A stretch of DNA of 6,722 bases from Bryobacterales bacterium. Lineage in GTDB: Bacteria; Acidobacteriota; Terriglobia; Bryobacterales; Bryobacteraceae. The notes below the pieces were generated by a model. That model was not told the origin of the DNA. It saw only the letters and a program-made list of their open reading frames with translations, and ran no database searches. Location: the NCBI GenBank assembly GCA_016789785.1, contig JAEUQE010000345.1:1-6722 (forward strand), written 5' to 3'. The position numbers were made by a program, and so were the translations under genes. The stretch's first letter is position 1, and each line of letters begins with the position of its first letter. Of this stretch, positions 6,226-6,722 are shown piece by piece.

Positions 6226-6609
6226 ATGGCACAACTGCTTCGAAGCGCACCTTACCTTCCGGTGACGGACGTGGAGCCGGTCATCGAACACTATGAACGT
6301 GTACTGGGATTCACCTGCGAGTACAAGGCTGGGGCTCCCATTGAGTTCGCGATCCTCAGCCGCGATGGCCTTCCGCTGATGTTGCGCCGTGTAGAGGATG
6401 CAACGAAGATCTGCCCCAATGAACAGCAGGGCGGTGCGTGGGACGTGTTCTATTGGGTCGACGATGCGTTGGCGCTGCATGCGGAGATGCAGGGCAAGGG
6501 CGCAACCGTGACCTACGGTCCCACCTTGCAGGCGTATCAAGTGCTCGAGTTTGCGGTGCGCGATCCGGCGGGCTACGTGTTGGGCTTCGGTGAATCGAAG
6601 CGCGGGTAG
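6226..6609 (+). CDS. VOC superfamily protein (glyoxalase/bleomycin resistance fold)
   Basis: This is a single-domain protein of 127 residues, the usual size for two beta-alpha-beta-beta-beta modules. Module one opens with APYLPVTDV (8-16), a helix (EHYERVLGFT, 21-30), and strands ending LMLRR (51-55). Module two begins AWDVFYWVDD (71-80) with a helix around ALHAEMQGKGA (83-93), and ends LEFAVRDPAGYVLGFGE (107-123), the typical closing strand of bleomycin-resistance-like members. I cannot name a full metal-binding set: the usual first-strand His is replaced by residues of PYLPV, so a binding protein is as likely as an enzyme. The ATG at 6226 is chosen because the fold starts right after it; a GTG at 6151 would overlap the upstream gene and add a Cys-rich 25-residue extension unlike the family. 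It lies 64 bases after the oxidoreductase in the same direction and could share its mRNA. A role in that pathway is only a guess. Confidence 0.85.
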   Translation: MAQLLRSAPYLPVTDVEPVIEHYERVLGFTCEYKAGAPIEFAILSRDGLPLMLRRVEDATKICPNEQQGGAWDVFYWVDDALALHAEMQGKGATVTYGPTLQAYQVLEFAVRDPAGYVLGFGESKRG

Positions 6610-6610
6610 C

Positions 6611-6722
6611 TTACCACTTGTCCACGCGCGTTGCCGCGATGCGAAACGATGCCTTGCCGAACGGACTGTCGGAGGCATCGATCTGAAACGCGCCCGTTAC
6701 CATAACGGCTGAATCCCAATCC
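6611..6722 (-). CDS. C-terminal 36 residues of an unidentified protein; 5' part outside window
   Basis: On the minus strand a frame open from the right edge runs for 36 codons to TAA (6613-6611). The fragment begins DWDSAVMVTG and ends FRIAATRVDKW. It alternates polar and hydrophobic residues in a way that suggests beta strands, with a terminal aromatic. Codon choice is GC-rich at third positions, like the neighbours, which supports coding. I do not recognise the family from so short a piece. The gene converges on the VOC gene: their stop codons are separated by one base (6610), so there is no room for a terminator between them and the two transcripts must overlap unless they end inside coding DNA. 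Confidence 0.6.
   Translation of the reverse strand, partial: DWDSAVMVTGAFQIDASDSPFGKASFRIAATRVDKW

Noticed and set aside
4914..6227. Minus-strand open frame of 437 codons over the oxidoreductase C-terminal half
   Set aside because: Same reason: shadow of the gamma and C-terminal domains, with a Gln/Arg/His-rich translation.

Overview
The window reads as ordinary chromosomal DNA from a GC-rich, soil-type bacterium. A Tat-exported sugar-isomerase-like protein, a penicillin-acylase-family enzyme, a single-chain indolepyruvate:ferredoxin oxidoreductase and TGn-TAGAAT-type promoters close to start codons together suggest Acidobacteriota (Bryobacter/Solibacter relatives). That placement is inference; no marker gene is present.

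Layout, left to right. (1) 1-926, minus: N-terminal 308 residues of a secreted penicillin-acylase-family Ntn hydrolase; the rest lies beyond the left edge. (2) 927-1017: 91-bp divergent intergenic region with a candidate promoter for the acylase and a strong ribosome binding site for the next gene, lying in a potential hairpin. (3) 1018-1242, plus: an unrecognised 74-residue protein with a Pro/Gly/Asn-rich head and a very regular coiled-coil tail. (4) 1243-1534: no gene, but two diverged further copies of the 3' end of the coiled-coil gene, the last ending just before the next promoter. (5) 1535-2446, plus: Tat-signal TIM-barrel sugar phosphate isomerase/epimerase-like protein. (6) 2447-2777: 331 bp without a gene, largely a palindromic repeat element of about 197 bp with inverted ends and internal hairpins. 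(7) 2778-6161, plus: fused indolepyruvate:ferredoxin oxidoreductase, 1127 residues. (8) 6226-6609, plus: small VOC (glyoxalase/bleomycin-resistance fold) protein. (9) 6611-6722, minus: last 36 residues of an unidentified protein, convergent with the VOC gene, the two stop codons being one base apart.

The genes do not form an obvious single pathway. The oxidoreductase belongs to aromatic amino acid breakdown (indolepyruvate or phenylpyruvate to the acyl-CoA). The VOC gene may be co-transcribed with it. The acylase and the isomerase-like protein are both predicted to be exported. I see no convincing new multi-gene system, no RNA gene, no CRISPR array and no transposase. The most unusual items are the small coiled-coil gene with decayed tandem copies of its 3' end, the palindromic element, and the recurrence of -10-like hexamers 7-9 bases before four start codons, which suggests leaderless transcripts.
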